A stretch of DNA of 64,000 bases from Acidobacteriota bacterium (GTDB lineage Bacteria > Acidobacteriota > Terriglobia > Acidiferrales > UBA7541), in the NCBI GenBank assembly GCA_003224085.1, contig QHYK01000117.1, positions 1,139 to 65,138 of the forward strand, in the 5' to 3' direction. Made by a program: the position numbers and the translations under genes. This document shows, one piece after another, positions 26,152 through 34,533 of the stretch. Numbering within the stretch: the stretch's first letter is position 1; each line of letters starts with the position of its first letter. The notes below the pieces were generated by a model, which made no database searches, was not told the origin of the DNA, and worked only from the letters and a program-made list of their open reading frames with translations.

Positions 26152-28935
26152 ATGGGGAAGCTGGACGAATATAAGCGGAAGAGGAAGTTTGACCGGACGC
26201 CGGAGCCAGTGGGAGAACCCGACGCGGGTGAGGCGGAAAGGACTGCTGCGGCAATCGCCCCGCAGCGTGCAGGCAAGTCCGCCACGGTGGGCGGGTCTGC
26301 CGCTTCAGGCAAGCGCACGCGGTTGCCGAAACCGATGCCGAAGCTGCGGCTGGAAGTTCGTCCCGCCGACGAATACGGAAACATGTTCGTGGTGCAGAAG
26401 CATTCCGCGACGCGGCTGCACTACGACTTCCGGCTGGCGATTGATGGGACGCTGAAATCATGGGCGGTGCCCAAGGGGCCATCACAAAGCCAGGCGGACA
26501 AGCGCCTGGCGGTGCAGACCGAGGACCATCCGCTGGCATACGGTAACTTCGAGGGAAAAATTCCCGAAGGCAACTACGGCGCGGGAACCGTGATGGTGTG
26601 GGACCGCGGAACGTTTGTTGTGGAAGATGAGCCTGGCGGCGCAAGTCATCATCAGAAAAAGAGTCTCGCCGCGCTCCAGCAACTGGACCGCGGCGAGATT
26701 AAGATCAGTTTGAGCGGCGAGAAGCTGCGCGGCAGCTTCGTGCTGGTCAAGCTGAAGCGAAGCGAAAAGGGCAACGAGTGGCTGCTCATCAAGCACAAGG
26801 ACGCCGCCGAAGATCCAAAGTGGAACATTGACGAGCAGGACGGTTCGGTTCTCACCGGGCGCACCATCGAAGAAATTGCCGCGCAAGCTCCGCCGAAGCG
26901 GAGCCCTATCCCAATTCGTCCTGCGGAAGTGCAGGGCGCAAGCAAGGCCGCAATGCCGACACGTGTCGAGCCGATGCTGGCGACTCTTGCAGCCCATGCG
27001 TTCTCCGATCCCAACTGGCTGTTCGAGATTAAGTGGGACGGCGTGCGAGCGCTGGCGTGGATTGACGATGGCGCAGTGACGCTGCGCTCGCGCAATCACA
27101 TAGATATCACGACGCGCTATCCGGAATTGGCTGCGCTTCCCAAAGTTTTCGCCGCGCGGCAGGCGATTGTGGATGGCGAAATTGTGGCGCTCGATGCCAG
27201 CGGGCACAGTAATTTTCAACGCTTGCAGGAACGCATGCACGTGCGCGCGCCGGGAGAAAAGCAGATTCGCGAGACACCCGTCGTCTACTTTGCATTCGAC
27301 CTGATTTATTGCGATGGATACGATCTTCGCGAAGCGCCGCTGCTCGAGCGCAAGCAGCTTTTGCAGCGGATGCTGCACGCCGACGAGCGGTTTCGTTATT
27401 CCGATCATCAAATAGGGAAGGGGAAAGAATTGTTCGAACTGGCAAAAGAGAGAGGGCTGGAAGGAATTGTGGCGAAGCGCGTTGACAGCGCTTACCTAGG
27501 CGATCGCAGCGCGGGTTGGGCGAAGCTGAAAGTGAGCCAGACGCTCGACGCAGTGGTTGGCGGCTGGACGGAGGCGCGAACGGGGGCGATTCCGTTTGGT
27601 TCGCTGCTGCTGGGTTTGTACGAAGGGAAGAAGTTGCGCTTCATCGGTCACGTGGGAAGCGGATTCGATGCGAAGAAGCACGCGGAACTGAGCGGGAGGT
27701 TAAAAGAGCTGGCAATTTCCTCGTGCCCGTTTGAAAAGGTTCCGGAAACGAATGAAATGGCGTCGTGGGTGAAGCCGGGGTTGGTGGCGCGCGTGAAGTT
27801 CAGCGGATGGACGCTGGAAAAGTACCTGCGGCATCCCGTTTTTCTCGGATTGCGCGAGGACTTGAAGCCGGAAGAATGTAAATGGGAGAGCGAGGTTGCC
27901 ATGGCGGCGCCGACGGTAGTGCGAGCGCCCGAGGTTGTGGGAAACGTAATCAGCAAAGAGGCGGAGATCGAAGCGGAGTTGTTCAAAGGCCGCGCGGAGA
28001 CTATCACGATCGAGTTGGAAGGAAAGCGGCTGCGATTCAGCAACCTGAACAAGGTTTATTTTCCGGAATCCGGCTACACCAAGCGCGATTTGCTCGCTTA
28101 CTACTACCGCATGGCGGATTGCATTTTGCCGTTTCTCCAGGACCGCGCGCTGGTGTTGCGACGCTATCCGGACGGAATTAACGGGCAGGCGTTTTTTCAA
28201 AAAGATTTGGTTGAGGGCGTCCCAGAATGGTTTAAGACTGCGCCGATCGAATCCGAGGAACGAGGGAAGCAGATTCACTATGCGGCGGCGAACGACCGCG
28301 CTTCGCTCTTGTTTTTGACGGGGCTCGGCTGCATTGACCACAACCCCTGGACCAGTCGCCTCGATGACCTTGAGCACCCGGACTATTTCTTTTTTGATCT
28401 GGATCCTTCCGACGGTACGGATTTTTCCGTGGTGATTACGATCGCGCGAGCGCTCCATGAAAAGCTGGATGAGTTGGGAGTTGTGAGCTTCCTGAAAACT
28501 TCCGGCGCGACCGGATTCCACATTTTTATACCAGTAGAACCGCTTTATACGTATGAACAGTTGCGGACGTTTGGCGAGATTATCGCGCGAACGGTGACCG
28601 CAGAACACCCCAATCTTGTGACCAATGAGCGCTCCGTTGCGAAAAGGCCCGTGGGGCGCGTGCTCATTGACGTGCAGCAAAATGCGATGGGGCGGCCGCT
28701 GGCATGCGCGTATTCCGTACGAGCGTTTCCGAAGGCGCCAGTGTCCGCACCGGTGTCGCCGCGCGAATTGCGACCGGGCCTGCGGCCGGAAGACTTAAAC
28801 ATCAAAACAATCTTTGCGCGGCTGAAGGAGAAGGGCGATCTGTGGAAAGATTTTTGGAAGCGCCGACAAAGAATTGAGGAAGCGATCGAGCTTCTCAGCG
28901 AGGGCATGTCGTCGAAAGCAAAGAAAGTGCACTGA
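26152..28935 (+). CDS. ligD: ATP-dependent DNA ligase D (phosphoesterase-ligase-polymerase)
   Basis: A 927-residue multi-domain NHEJ enzyme in the Pseudomonas-type order. Residues about 55-210: 3'-phosphoesterase (SATRLHYDFRLAIDG, HPLAYGNFEGKIPEG, NYGAG). Residues about 265-580: ATP-dependent ligase with the nucleotidyl lysine in EIKWDGVRALAW and GLEGIVAKRVDS. Residues about 620-910: AEP-family polymerase/primase with YFFFDLDPSD (metal Asp pair) and KTSGATGFHIFIP. It starts at ATG 26152. With Ku it forms a complete bacterial end-joining pair, useful in non-replicating or desiccated cells. Confidence 0.96.
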   Translation: MGKLDEYKRKRKFDRTPEPVGEPDAGEAERTAAAIAPQRAGKSATVGGSAASGKRTRLPKPMPKLRLEVRPADEYGNMFVVQKHSATRLHYDFRLAIDGTLKSWAVPKGPSQSQADKRLAVQTEDHPLAYGNFEGKIPEGNYGAGTVMVWDRGTFVVEDEPGGASHHQKKSLAALQQLDRGEIKISLSGEKLRGSFVLVKLKRSEKGNEWLLIKHKDAAEDPKWNIDEQDGSVLTGRTIEEIAAQAPPKRSPIPIRPAEVQGASKAAMPTRVEPMLATLAAHAFSDPNWLFEIKWDGVRALAWIDDGAVTLRSRNHIDITTRYPELAALPKVFAARQAIVDGEIVALDASGHSNFQRLQERMHVRAPGEKQIRETPVVYFAFDLIYCDGYDLREAPLLERKQLLQRMLHADERFRYSDHQIGKGKELFELAKERGLEGIVAKRVDSAYLGDRSAGWAKLKVSQTLDAVVGGWTEARTGAIPFGSLLLGLYEGKKLRFIGHVGSGFDAKKHAELSGRLKELAISSCPFEKVPETNEMASWVKPGLVARVKFSGWTLEKYLRHPVFLGLREDLKPEECKWESEVAMAAPTVVRAPEVVGNVISKEAEIEAELFKGRAETITIELEGKRLRFSNLNKVYFPESGYTKRDLLAYYYRMADCILPFLQDRALVLRRYPDGINGQAFFQKDLVEGVPEWFKTAPIESEERGKQIHYAAANDRASLLFLTGLGCIDHNPWTSRLDDLEHPDYFFFDLDPSDGTDFSVVITIARALHEKLDELGVVSFLKTSGATGFHIFIPVEPLYTYEQLRTFGEIIARTVTAEHPNLVTNERSVAKRPVGRVLIDVQQNAMGRPLACAYSVRAFPKAPVSAPVSPRELRPGLRPEDLNIKTIFARLKEKGDLWKDFWKRRQRIEEAIELLSEGMSSKAKKVH

Positions 28936-28961
28936 TGGCGGTGTGAGACCTGGAGACTGCC

Positions 28962-29483
28962 GTGACCTCGCGCGACGTAATTGATCTCTACCTGACTCTG
29001 GAGAATCTAGGTGTCAAGATCTGGATTGATGGCGGCTGGGGTGTGGATGCTTTACTTGGAGAGCAGAGCCGGCCTCATAAAGACCTGGACATAGTGATTC
29101 AACAGAAGGACCTACCCAAGCTGCGAGAGGTGCTGCAGGAGCGAGGATACAAGGACGTTAAGGTGGAGATTGCGAGAGATTGGAATTTCGTTTTGGGCGA
29201 TGAGAATGGCAGAGAAATCGATGTGCACGTCATTGTGTTGGATGGTCAGGGAGATGGGCTATACGGCCGGCCGGAAAATGAAGAAAAATACCCCGCGCCT
29301 TCTTTGACGGGAAGCGGCCAGATCGAAGGCCGAATGGTGAGGTGCATTTCACCGGAGTGGATGGTGAGATTTCATTCCGGCTACGAACTCAAAGACAAGG
29401 ACTTTCGAGACGTCTCTGCTTTGTGCAGGAAATTCGGCATTGACTTGCCTTCCGAATACGCGCGGTTCAAGAACCCGAACTGA
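28962..29483 (+). CDS. Lincosamide/aminoglycoside nucleotidyltransferase-like protein
   Basis: A 173-residue nucleotidyltransferase-fold protein. The metal-site motif is complete: KIWIDGGWGVDALLGEQSRP, followed by HKDLDIVIQ and later EIDVHVIVLDGQG. This is the pattern of the LinA / ANT(2'')-type group, which adenylylates antibiotics. It starts at GTG 28962, 26 bases after ligD, in the same direction. It may be a resistance-like enzyme, but family members of unknown substrate are common. Confidence 0.78.
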   Translation: MTSRDVIDLYLTLENLGVKIWIDGGWGVDALLGEQSRPHKDLDIVIQQKDLPKLREVLQERGYKDVKVEIARDWNFVLGDENGREIDVHVIVLDGQGDGLYGRPENEEKYPAPSLTGSGQIEGRMVRCISPEWMVRFHSGYELKDKDFRDVSALCRKFGIDLPSEYARFKNPN

Positions 29484-29537
29484 GAGGACTACGCTAGCGG
29501 CATCCTTTTCCAAGCGTTGAGGCTGTGATTAAATGCT

Positions 29538-30299
29538 TTGCCTCGGAGGTGGTTCATTTCTCCCACCGATTCACGCACCGGCCAGCTTCGCGTCGGCACG
29601 TCGGGATATTCCTATAAACAGTGGAAAGGGAATTTCTACCCCGAAAAGCTGCCGGACAAGGAAATGCTGAGCTTTTACGCCACGCAGTTCAAGACGGTCG
29701 AGATCAATCACAGTTTTTATCGCATGCCGACGGAAAATTTGCTTCAAAATTGGGCGAAAAGCGTGCCGGAAGGTTTTCGGTTCGCGCTGAAAGCCAACCA
29801 GCAAATCACGCACATTCAGCGGCTGCGCGGGTGTGAGAGCACACTGAAGCGTTTTCTGGAAGTGGCCAGCGTGCTGCATGAGGGCGACCATCTCGGTCCC
29901 ATCTTGGTGCAGCTCCCGCCGTCGTTCAAATTCGACAAGACTTTACTGGAGAATTTTCTGGCGCTGCGGCCGCCGGCCTTTATGTTTGCGTTCGAAGTGC
30001 GCCACGCGTCCTGGTACACCGACGAAACGTATGACGTTCTTCGCAAGCATGAGACCGCGCTGTGCATCGCCGAGACCGAAAAGCAAGAGCCTCCGGATGT
30101 CCTCACCGCCAAATTCACCTATGTGCGGCTGCGGCTCGAAAACTACACCCCGAAGCAACTTGCTGCGTGGCGAAAGCGTTTTGATACGTGGACGAGCCAG
30201 GGCGTCGATGTTTACGCGTATTGCAAGCACGAAGACGAAGGCAAAGCCCCTGCCTACGCGCGCAAGATTTTAGGAAATGAAAGTTCGCCAGGAAAATGA
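29538..30299 (+). CDS. DUF72-domain protein
   Basis: A TIM-barrel-like protein of about 250 residues with DUF72 signatures: RVGTSGYSYKQWKGNFYP, INHSFYRMP, FALKANQQITH, LGPILVQLPPSFK and FEVRHASWY. The biochemical role is unknown. The start is unclear. The frame is open from TTG 29538, which lacks a ribosome site. A strong GGAGGTG at 29545-29551 sits five bases before an ATT (29557), which would be a rare start codon giving ISPTDSRTG. Confidence 0.85.
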   Translation: MPRRWFISPTDSRTGQLRVGTSGYSYKQWKGNFYPEKLPDKEMLSFYATQFKTVEINHSFYRMPTENLLQNWAKSVPEGFRFALKANQQITHIQRLRGCESTLKRFLEVASVLHEGDHLGPILVQLPPSFKFDKTLLENFLALRPPAFMFAFEVRHASWYTDETYDVLRKHETALCIAETEKQEPPDVLTAKFTYVRLRLENYTPKQLAAWRKRFDTWTSQGVDVYAYCKHEDEGKAPAYARKILGNESSPGK

Positions 30300-30390
30300 G
30301 AAGACCTTGTTCCGGTGAGTTCATTCATCCGTTAGAGTCCGCCCTTCGCTCCCGAAAGCTTGTAGCTTATCCCAGCAGGGCTTAGTCCGA

Positions 30391-30415
30391 GGGAGGAGGG
30401 AGGAGGAAGGGGAGG
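30391..30415 (+). other. G-rich tract between convergent genes
   Basis: A 25-base run of G triplets and pairs broken by single A residues (four or more G-runs). It lies between the ends of the DUF72 and AldO genes and could form a G-quadruplex on the plus strand. The rest of 30300-30572 shows nothing else. Confidence 0.4.
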
Positions 30416-30572
30416 TATTGGTCGGGCGTTGTGCCGCTATGGAGGCCAGTATGACCTTCGACGATGCCGACAATCGTGGCTTCGCTGATGAACCCGTCGC
30501 GTCCCACGATGCAGCGTTCGACGACCTCGAAAACGCGCGAGAACCTGATCCTTGTTTTCAGCGAGAATCCGG

Positions 30573-31925
30573 TTATGCGCGGTCGCCAAAGATGTTTGTG
30601 TTTAGGAATGGATTGCGGAATTTGCCAGACGGGTCGTAGGTCTTACTCAACTCGATGAACTCCGGCAGCTTTTCATAGGCGGATTTCAGTTCCGCTGGCG
30701 GAATGGTAAAAAGTTTTCCCCAGTGCGGACGGGGCTTGAATGGCAAAAGCTCCTTTTCAATGATCGGAAGCAGTTTTCTGATCGCAGGCCAATCCTGTTT
30801 CCACGTGAAGTGAATTGTGACGGAAGGCTGTTTATAGCAGGGGCTCATCCAAAGGTCGTCGGCAGCAATGGTGCGGATTTCTGTAATCAAAAGCTGGGGG
30901 CTGACCTGCCCGTGGAGACGCTCGACGGCGAGAATGGCTTCGACCGCGTGCCGCCGGGGCACGAAGTATTCCGACTGCAGTTCCTTGCCGGCGCTTGGAG
31001 TGAAGCCCATGCGAAAATGTGGAAGACGCTCGTACCACGGACCCGGCACTCCCATTTGCTCGGTGCAATTTTCCGCAGCGAGCGCGGCAATGGGATGGAA
31101 ATTTCTGGTGGCTGCCTTCGCGCCGAGAAACTCGGACGAGGGAGCAAAGGCCCTTCCTTCTTCCACGCGACTTTTTATCCAGACCTCATTAACATTCTTG
31201 TTTCGCCAATCGGTGAAGAGGCTGACGCTGTACGCGCTGGAAGAAATGGCGTCGAAGTGTTCCTTCACCTGATCCAAGGGCATGTCCAGGTAAACGTACT
31301 GCTTCATCGTATAGGCCGGTTGAATATCGAGCGTAACCTTGGTGATGACGCCCAGCGCGCCCAGACCCACAACCGCCCCCGAGAATTTGTCGCCGTCCTT
31401 CTGGCGGGAAAGCTGAATCAGGTCGCCGCTGGCGGTGATCATTTCCAGAGCCGACACTGCGGTTGCCAGGTTTCTGTTCTTGTCGCCCGAACCGTGCGTA
31501 CCGGTGCTACAGGAACCGGCAATGGAAATGTGAGGCAGCGAAGCCAGGTTGTGTAACGCAAAGCCCTTCTCGTGAAGAAGCGGACACAAATGGCCGTAGG
31601 TCATGCTCCCGTCGACGGTTGCGGTGCGTGCTTCCGAATTTATGGCCACAAGTTCATCCGCAGGCTTCAACGACAGGAACTGGTTTGTGCTGTCGGCTAT
31701 CTTGTTAAAGCAGTGGCGCGTGCCGAGCACTTTCAGTCTCGATTGTTTCCGGACAAAATCGCGCGCCTGCTCCAGGGAATTGACGGTATATAAATTCTCC
31801 GTGCCGTATTCCACATTGCCGGCCCAGTTCTTCAGTTTGCTGTCCGGGAGCAGCGCCAAAAGGGGAGAGACTGCGGGGCCGGCCAGCATGCCGGAGAAAA
31901 GTTTGATGAAGCTTCTTTTGTTCAT
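30573..31925 (-). CDS. Alditol-oxidase-like FAD flavoprotein
   Basis: A 450-residue VAO-family flavoprotein. It has a signal or Tat-like leader (MNKRSFIKLFSGMLAG, with KR instead of RR), then the FAD domain: LKVLGTRHCFNKIADS, LHNLASLPHISIAGSCSTG and THGSGDKNRNLATAVSALEM. The C-terminal domain has SVTIHFTWKQDWPAI and RPHWGKLFT. These match the AldO/xylitol oxidase and aldonolactone oxidase group, which oxidise alditols or sugar lactones with O2. The ATG 31925 is chosen because the leader starts there; the frame is open to 31994. Confidence 0.88.
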   Translation of the reverse strand: MNKRSFIKLFSGMLAGPAVSPLLALLPDSKLKNWAGNVEYGTENLYTVNSLEQARDFVRKQSRLKVLGTRHCFNKIADSTNQFLSLKPADELVAINSEARTATVDGSMTYGHLCPLLHEKGFALHNLASLPHISIAGSCSTGTHGSGDKNRNLATAVSALEMITASGDLIQLSRQKDGDKFSGAVVGLGALGVITKVTLDIQPAYTMKQYVYLDMPLDQVKEHFDAISSSAYSVSLFTDWRNKNVNEVWIKSRVEEGRAFAPSSEFLGAKAATRNFHPIAALAAENCTEQMGVPGPWYERLPHFRMGFTPSAGKELQSEYFVPRRHAVEAILAVERLHGQVSPQLLITEIRTIAADDLWMSPCYKQPSVTIHFTWKQDWPAIRKLLPIIEKELLPFKPRPHWGKLFTIPPAELKSAYEKLPEFIELSKTYDPSGKFRNPFLNTNIFGDRA

Positions 31926-32160
31926 CACTAAAGGCCAGCTACTATGGAAGTCCACTGGCGGAATTGCCGTTTGAGTCCGGGAATCCGCGCCCATTGTACC
32001 TGCGATTCTTTTTTGGTTGGAAACTTATTCCTGTGGCGCCAACGAGGTCGACCAAGTCCTACGCGCGGCGCTTGCGTAGGGGAGCTGCGCCCGTTACTTG
32101 AGTTGAGATTTCGCCTCATAGTTAAACCATATTTCAGACATGTCGGATAGTTTTTACCGT

Positions 32161-32412
32161 AGCTAAAGCCTGTTGAAAAACCCCCAGCCTAACCCCTGTC
32201 GAATGCGAGCCCCCGTGTTTTTCCTCGGAAATTCGTAGAAAAAAAACCAGAATCCTTCGATTTTTCTCATTTTTCTCTTGACAATCATACGCCTAATCGA
32301 TATATTCGATTAAGTCATGCTCTCCTCGACCCAACACCAATCCTGGCTCTTCTATCTCCCTTTGGCCCAGCAGGCCGCCCTGCTGAAGGACGACTTGCTC
32401 GAACCCGGGTAA
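32161..32412 (+). mobile_element. IS left-end remnant with truncated transposase start
   Basis: The segment starts with an IS-end-like GCCTGTTGAAAAACCC stretch. It contains an ORF (ATG 32317 to TAA 32412) of 31 codons, MLSSTQHQSWLFYLPLAQQ..., that looks like the N-terminus of an IS transposase (family not certain) cut after LLKDDLLEP. The end abuts the start of the diaminopropionate gene cluster four bases later. I read it as an IS broken by insertion of, or recombination with, the cluster. Confidence 0.6.
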
Positions 32413-32415
32413 AGG

Positions 32416-33474
32416 ATGGACACAAATTGCAGCCTGCCATTACAACGCACGATCGTGAGGGAGCCGGAGCGGAGGGACGACAACGGTTTCGCAAAAGGAG
32501 GAAAACATCTCGATCAGATTTCTTCGTCCCGTCTCGCCACGCGTTTGCGAGAGCTTCGAAATACCCTACGACCCACGCCACATGTGCAGTTGGCAATGAA
32601 GGGCATGGATCTGTTTGCCAAACTCGAATATGTCAACCCAGTTGGGAGTATCAAGGATCGCGCCGCCTACTGGATCCTCAGACGAGCGGCCGAGCGAGGT
32701 GAGATTTGTGACCAGACAACGGTGATCGAGTCCTCCTCCGGGAACTTTGCCTGTGCTCTCGCCGCCTTCACGCACCTGGTCGGCCTGCGGTTCATCCCGG
32801 TGATCGACCCCAATATTTCTGGCACCTACGAGTCGTTCCTCCGGCGTCTCTGTCCCACGGTGGTGAAGGTCGAGGACCCCGACGATACCGGCGGATTCCT
32901 GAAGACCCGCCTGCAAAAAGTGAAGCAACTCTGTGCCACCATCCCGAACGCCTTCTGGACGAACCAGTACGGAAATCTGGACGCCGTGGAGGCGCACTAC
33001 GAGCTCACGGCGACGGAAATCTGCGCCGATTTTGACTCGCTTGATTATGTCTTCATCGGCGTCAGCACGGCGGGAACGATCGCCGGAGTGTCTCGCCGGC
33101 TTAAAGAGCGCTATCCCAACATTCGGGTCATCGCCGTCGATACCGAAGGCTCCGCCATCTTCGGTGGGGCACCGCGCAGACGCCACATTCCCGGCGCTGG
33201 ATCGAGTATCGTCCCGCAGTTACTGTCGCACGCCAAAATCGACGACATTGTCTTGATATCCGAGCGGGAGACCGTTCAAGCGTGCAGCGAACTCCTGACG
33301 ACCCACGGACTGTTCGTGGGCGGCTCCAGCGGAACGGCCTTTGCGGCGGTCAAGCGGTATGCTGCGAGGATTCCGGCGTACGAGCACCCGACAGTGATGT
33401 TCCTGTGCGCGGACCGCGGCACGCCTTACCTTGACACGGTCTTCGATCCCGCGTGGGCGACCAGGCTCGAATAG
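32416..33474 (+). CDS. sbnA: SbnA-type N-(2-amino-2-carboxyethyl)-L-glutamate synthase
   Basis: A 352-residue PLP enzyme of the cysteine-synthase fold. In staphyloferrin B synthesis SbnA joins O-phospho-L-serine and L-glutamate, the first step to L-2,3-diaminopropionate. The PLP lysine is K80 in NPVGSIKDRAA; the phosphate/carboxylate loop is ESSSGNFA; STAGTIAGVSRRLKE and LFVGGSSGTAFAAV hold the cofactor phosphate. GGFLKTRLQKVKQL and IFGGAPRRRHIPGAGSS are SbnA-like rather than CysK-like. The first 30 or so residues are outside the conserved core and may be a mis-start; no later ATG or GTG has a ribosome site, although AAAGGAGG lies at 32496-32503. First gene of the cluster. Confidence 0.88.
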   Translation: MDTNCSLPLQRTIVREPERRDDNGFAKGGKHLDQISSSRLATRLRELRNTLRPTPHVQLAMKGMDLFAKLEYVNPVGSIKDRAAYWILRRAAERGEICDQTTVIESSSGNFACALAAFTHLVGLRFIPVIDPNISGTYESFLRRLCPTVVKVEDPDDTGGFLKTRLQKVKQLCATIPNAFWTNQYGNLDAVEAHYELTATEICADFDSLDYVFIGVSTAGTIAGVSRRLKERYPNIRVIAVDTEGSAIFGGAPRRRHIPGAGSSIVPQLLSHAKIDDIVLISERETVQACSELLTTHGLFVGGSSGTAFAAVKRYAARIPAYEHPTVMFLCADRGTPYLDTVFDPAWATRLE

Positions 33475-33489
33475 CGGAGCGCCGAAGCG

Positions 33490-34503
33490 ATGCACTTCGA
33501 GCTATCGATCATCAACGGCAAAATCGTCTTCGACATCATTCGGGCTCACCGAGCCGGTTGTATCGACATTGTCCAGAATGCGTATCTCGCGCACGCCCAG
33601 GGGCAGTCCGTCAACCCGGACAGCTACTTTCTGCGGTTCCCCGACAAGCCCGATTGCCGGATCATCGCGCTTCCGGCCTATCTGGGAGACGGCTTCCACG
33701 TGGCGGGACTCAAGTGGATCGCCAGTTATCCCGGCAACGTCCAGCGAGGCTTTCCGCGCGCATCGGCCGTGCTCGTGCTCAATAACTACGAGAATGGCTA
33801 CCCCTTTGCCATCCTCGAGAGCTCGATCATCTCGGCGGCCCGAACGGCCGCGTCCGCGGCTCTTGCCGCGTACTGGCTGACCGGGCGGTCGCGCCGGGCG
33901 CATTCGCTGGGCATCGTGGGCACCGGGTTCATCGCCCGGTACGTGTACGACTTCCTGGTCGACACTGGATGGGAGATCGAAGAAGTTCGTTTATACGACA
34001 AGTCACCTGTCGAGAGCGAGAAATTCAAAAATACGGCGTGCCGCCCCGAGCACCACCGCACCGTCACAGTCATTCCCGAGCTGACGCAACTGCTGAGGGC
34101 CTCTGACCTGATCGTTTTCACGACCGTCGCGTCCGCGCCATACATTAGCGACGCTTCCCTCTTCGAGCACAACCCGGTGGTGCTGCATATTTCCCTTCGC
34201 GATCTCGCACCCGAGATCCTTCTGCAATCCCAGAACGTCGTCGACGACGTCGAGCACGTCATGAAGGCAAACACCTCCCCTCATCTCACCGAGCAGCTGA
34301 CCGGAAGCCGAAGCTTCGTGACGGGGACTCTCGCCGAGATCATGCTTGGACGCCGATCGGTGAATCGTAGCCGTCCGATCCTTTTCTCCCCCTTCGGCCT
34401 GGGGATCCTCGACGTGGCGGTCGGCAAGTGGGTGTACGACAGGGCGGTGGCCGCCGGCCAGGACCAGCGCTTATCAGATTTCTTCTACGAGACCGCGCGA
34501 TGA
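33490..34503 (+). CDS. sbnB: SbnB-type N-(2-amino-2-carboxyethyl)-L-glutamate dehydrogenase
   Basis: A 337-residue member of the ornithine cyclodeaminase/mu-crystallin family. In the Sbn pathway SbnB oxidatively cleaves the SbnA product to L-2,3-diaminopropionate and 2-oxoglutarate with NAD+. The Rossmann motif is GIVGTGFIARYV (residues 141-152). The substrate region KWIASYPGN, GFPRASAVLVLNN and NGYPFAILE is typical. The gene starts 15 bases after sbnA and is surely co-transcribed. Together the pair commits this cluster to making Dap. Confidence 0.9.
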   Translation: MHFELSIINGKIVFDIIRAHRAGCIDIVQNAYLAHAQGQSVNPDSYFLRFPDKPDCRIIALPAYLGDGFHVAGLKWIASYPGNVQRGFPRASAVLVLNNYENGYPFAILESSIISAARTAASAALAAYWLTGRSRRAHSLGIVGTGFIARYVYDFLVDTGWEIEEVRLYDKSPVESEKFKNTACRPEHHRTVTVIPELTQLLRASDLIVFTTVASAPYISDASLFEHNPVVLHISLRDLAPEILLQSQNVVDDVEHVMKANTSPHLTEQLTGSRSFVTGTLAEIMLGRRSVNRSRPILFSPFGLGILDVAVGKWVYDRAVAAGQDQRLSDFFYETAR

Positions 34504-34533
34504 GGGCGGGCTCGTCCCATTGAGGTGACCGCG

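Noticed and set aside
32416-33474. Ordinary cysteine synthase (CysK/CysM) annotation for the first cluster gene
   Set aside because: Motifs around residues 165-180 and 250-265 and the adjacent SbnB-type gene fit SbnA better, though a tree would be decisive.
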